Source: Amoebidium appalachense
Taxonomy: Eukaryota; Ichthyosporea
Assembly (NCBI GenBank): GCA_963693365.1
Contig: CAVNZM010000013.1
Location: 4,588,001-4,652,000, forward strand
Direction: 5' to 3'
DNA length: 64,000 nt
Part shown: one piece after another, positions 63,051-64,000 of the stretch
How positions within the stretch are numbered: the first letter of the stretch is position 1
Layout: the number at the start of each line of letters is the position of its first letter
Program-made: the position numbers and the translations under genes
The notes under the pieces: model-generated
Told to the model about the DNA's origin: nothing
The model's database searches: none
The model's input: the letters and a program-made list of their open reading frames with translations, nothing else

Positions 63051-63228
63051 CGTACATAGGCACGAATGTGCATATTCAAAACAGCAGGTGTCTCCCGCCC
63101 ACCGGTCCCCTTTCTATTCCTAATCATGTCGACAATGTGCTAGAAATACATAGTGAACCTCGGTTTTTAAGTCATCAAATAGAAAGCAACTTCACATCAT
63201 CATTGATTGATTGCTGATGTTCTGACGT

Positions 63229-63260
<32 letters not shown>

Positions 63261-64000
63261 CCAAGATATGACCAGAGTTCGCCGCCTGAAGACAAACGAA
63301 TTAAAGATTTTCTCAAACAACATCCTTCGTCCTACACACATGTAAATACTAATGAAATCAATCATGTGTTGCGTCGGCAAGACGGTACGGCCAATCAAAA
63401 CATGCCATTTGATACGCCTGCTCCACACCCCAGCCATTCTTTCACGCACACGCATCACATGCGTGATTTTCAACCAATGATGATAACTCCTCGAAGACCG
63501 TGATCCACGAACCAACGATTTGCAGCATGGTGGGTTGAATCAAGAGAGAGGGCATTGGTCGATATGGGATGCAGATATGAGAGAGGTGACCATGGCTCAT
63601 TGGAGGAAGCCGTTCTGTTGGAACACAAAGAAAGAAGCGTAAAAATCTTGCCTCCCCCCCCCTCTTCACTTCAAACCCCCCCCCCCCCCCCTCACTCCCA
63701 ACCCCCCCCCTCCCCCCCCCTCCCCCCGCCCCTCTCTCCCCCTTTCAGCCCAACACGTGCCGCCCTCCTCCTTCCTCAACTCCCTCCGCCCAGGGCAAAA
63801 AAGCATGCATGCACACATGCACACAAAGATAATCTTACGGTTCCGTCTCTCTGTTTAATCTTACGGTTCCGTCTCTCTGTTTAATCTTACGGTTCCGTCT
63901 CTCTGTTTAATCCTGTTGGTCAGAGATCTTTGGAATTGGCAAGACGAGGCCCTTGCCTTCTTTGAGATTGGAAAACGACAAGAGGTAACAGAAAATTGAA
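61935..64000. other. Region downstream of the ATP-grasp gene
   Basis: AT-rich 3' flank, then C-runs at 62504-62532 and 63230-63256, (GT)n at 63008-63048 and C-rich DNA at 63655-63730. An open frame at about 63257-63503 (DQSSPPEDKRIKDFLKQHPS) is protein-like but has no splice or start support. At the right edge GTTGGTCAG (about 63915-63923) followed by 60 nt and AAGAG-GTAACAG (donor at about 63985) could bound a short exon (frame DLWNWQDEALAFFEIGKRQE) of a gene that continues beyond the window. Confidence 0.35.
63830..63908 (+). repeat. 26-bp unit repeated three times
   Basis: AATCTTACGGTTCCGTCTCT plus CTGTTT occurs three times head to tail, immediately upstream of the possible right-edge exon. 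Confidence 0.9.

Overview
This is a eukaryotic nuclear window. It carries three spliced protein-coding genes whose coding sequences I could rebuild exon by exon in a continuous frame. Each sum of exon lengths is an exact multiple of three, and every junction is GT-AG. There is also a fourth, doubtful membrane-protein locus and several retroelements. There are no operons and no bacterial signals. The organism cannot be named from this window. Long introns, very abundant (CA)n, (GT)n and poly-C/poly-G tracts, a copine, a TRMT2-type methyltransferase, a Penelope-like element with an N-terminal GIY-YIG domain and a Ngaro/DIRS-like element point to a protist, an alga or an early-branching lineage.

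Layout. 1-986: no gene seen. 987-22057 (+): a 16-exon tRNA (uracil-5)-methyltransferase gene of the TRMT2A type (575 aa). Its ninth intron (9618-15985) holds an uninterrupted Penelope-like ORF (10575-13739) bracketed by two apparently identical 314-bp direct repeats. 22058-27064: intergenic, with low-complexity DNA, a foldback repeat (25420-25760) and an unidentified minus-strand ORF (about 25960-26640). 27065-28570 (+): a possible multi-pass membrane-protein gene, frameshifted or mis-spliced as read. 28571-31992: intergenic. 31993-51001 (-): a 15-exon copine gene (656 aa; C2A, C2B, vWA and a Pro/Gly/Tyr-rich tail). Its 13th intron contains a degenerate tyrosine-recombinase retroelement with the split direct repeats A1-internal-B1-A2-B2 (33161-38127). 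51002-59734: intergenic, with an LTR-like candidate at 56270-56740. 59735-61934 (+): a 3-exon ATP-grasp ligase gene (483 aa) with a TATA box and two modest introns. 61935-64000: mostly repeats, with a possible exon at the right edge.

The introns are the most unusual part. In both large genes the sense strand is C/CA-rich, so the plus strand shows C-tracts over the plus gene and G-tracts over the minus gene. About half of the 3' splice sites lie directly at the end of a (CA)n array. A dispersed repeat family with the core CCTGAGGATGGGCTCTG recurs at least 13 times in the introns of both genes, every time in the sense of the host gene, and usually runs into a poly-C tract. Donor-side sequence has been tandemly copied at three exons. 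Together these suggest a family of sense-oriented, poly-C-ended intron repeats that deserves genome-wide testing.
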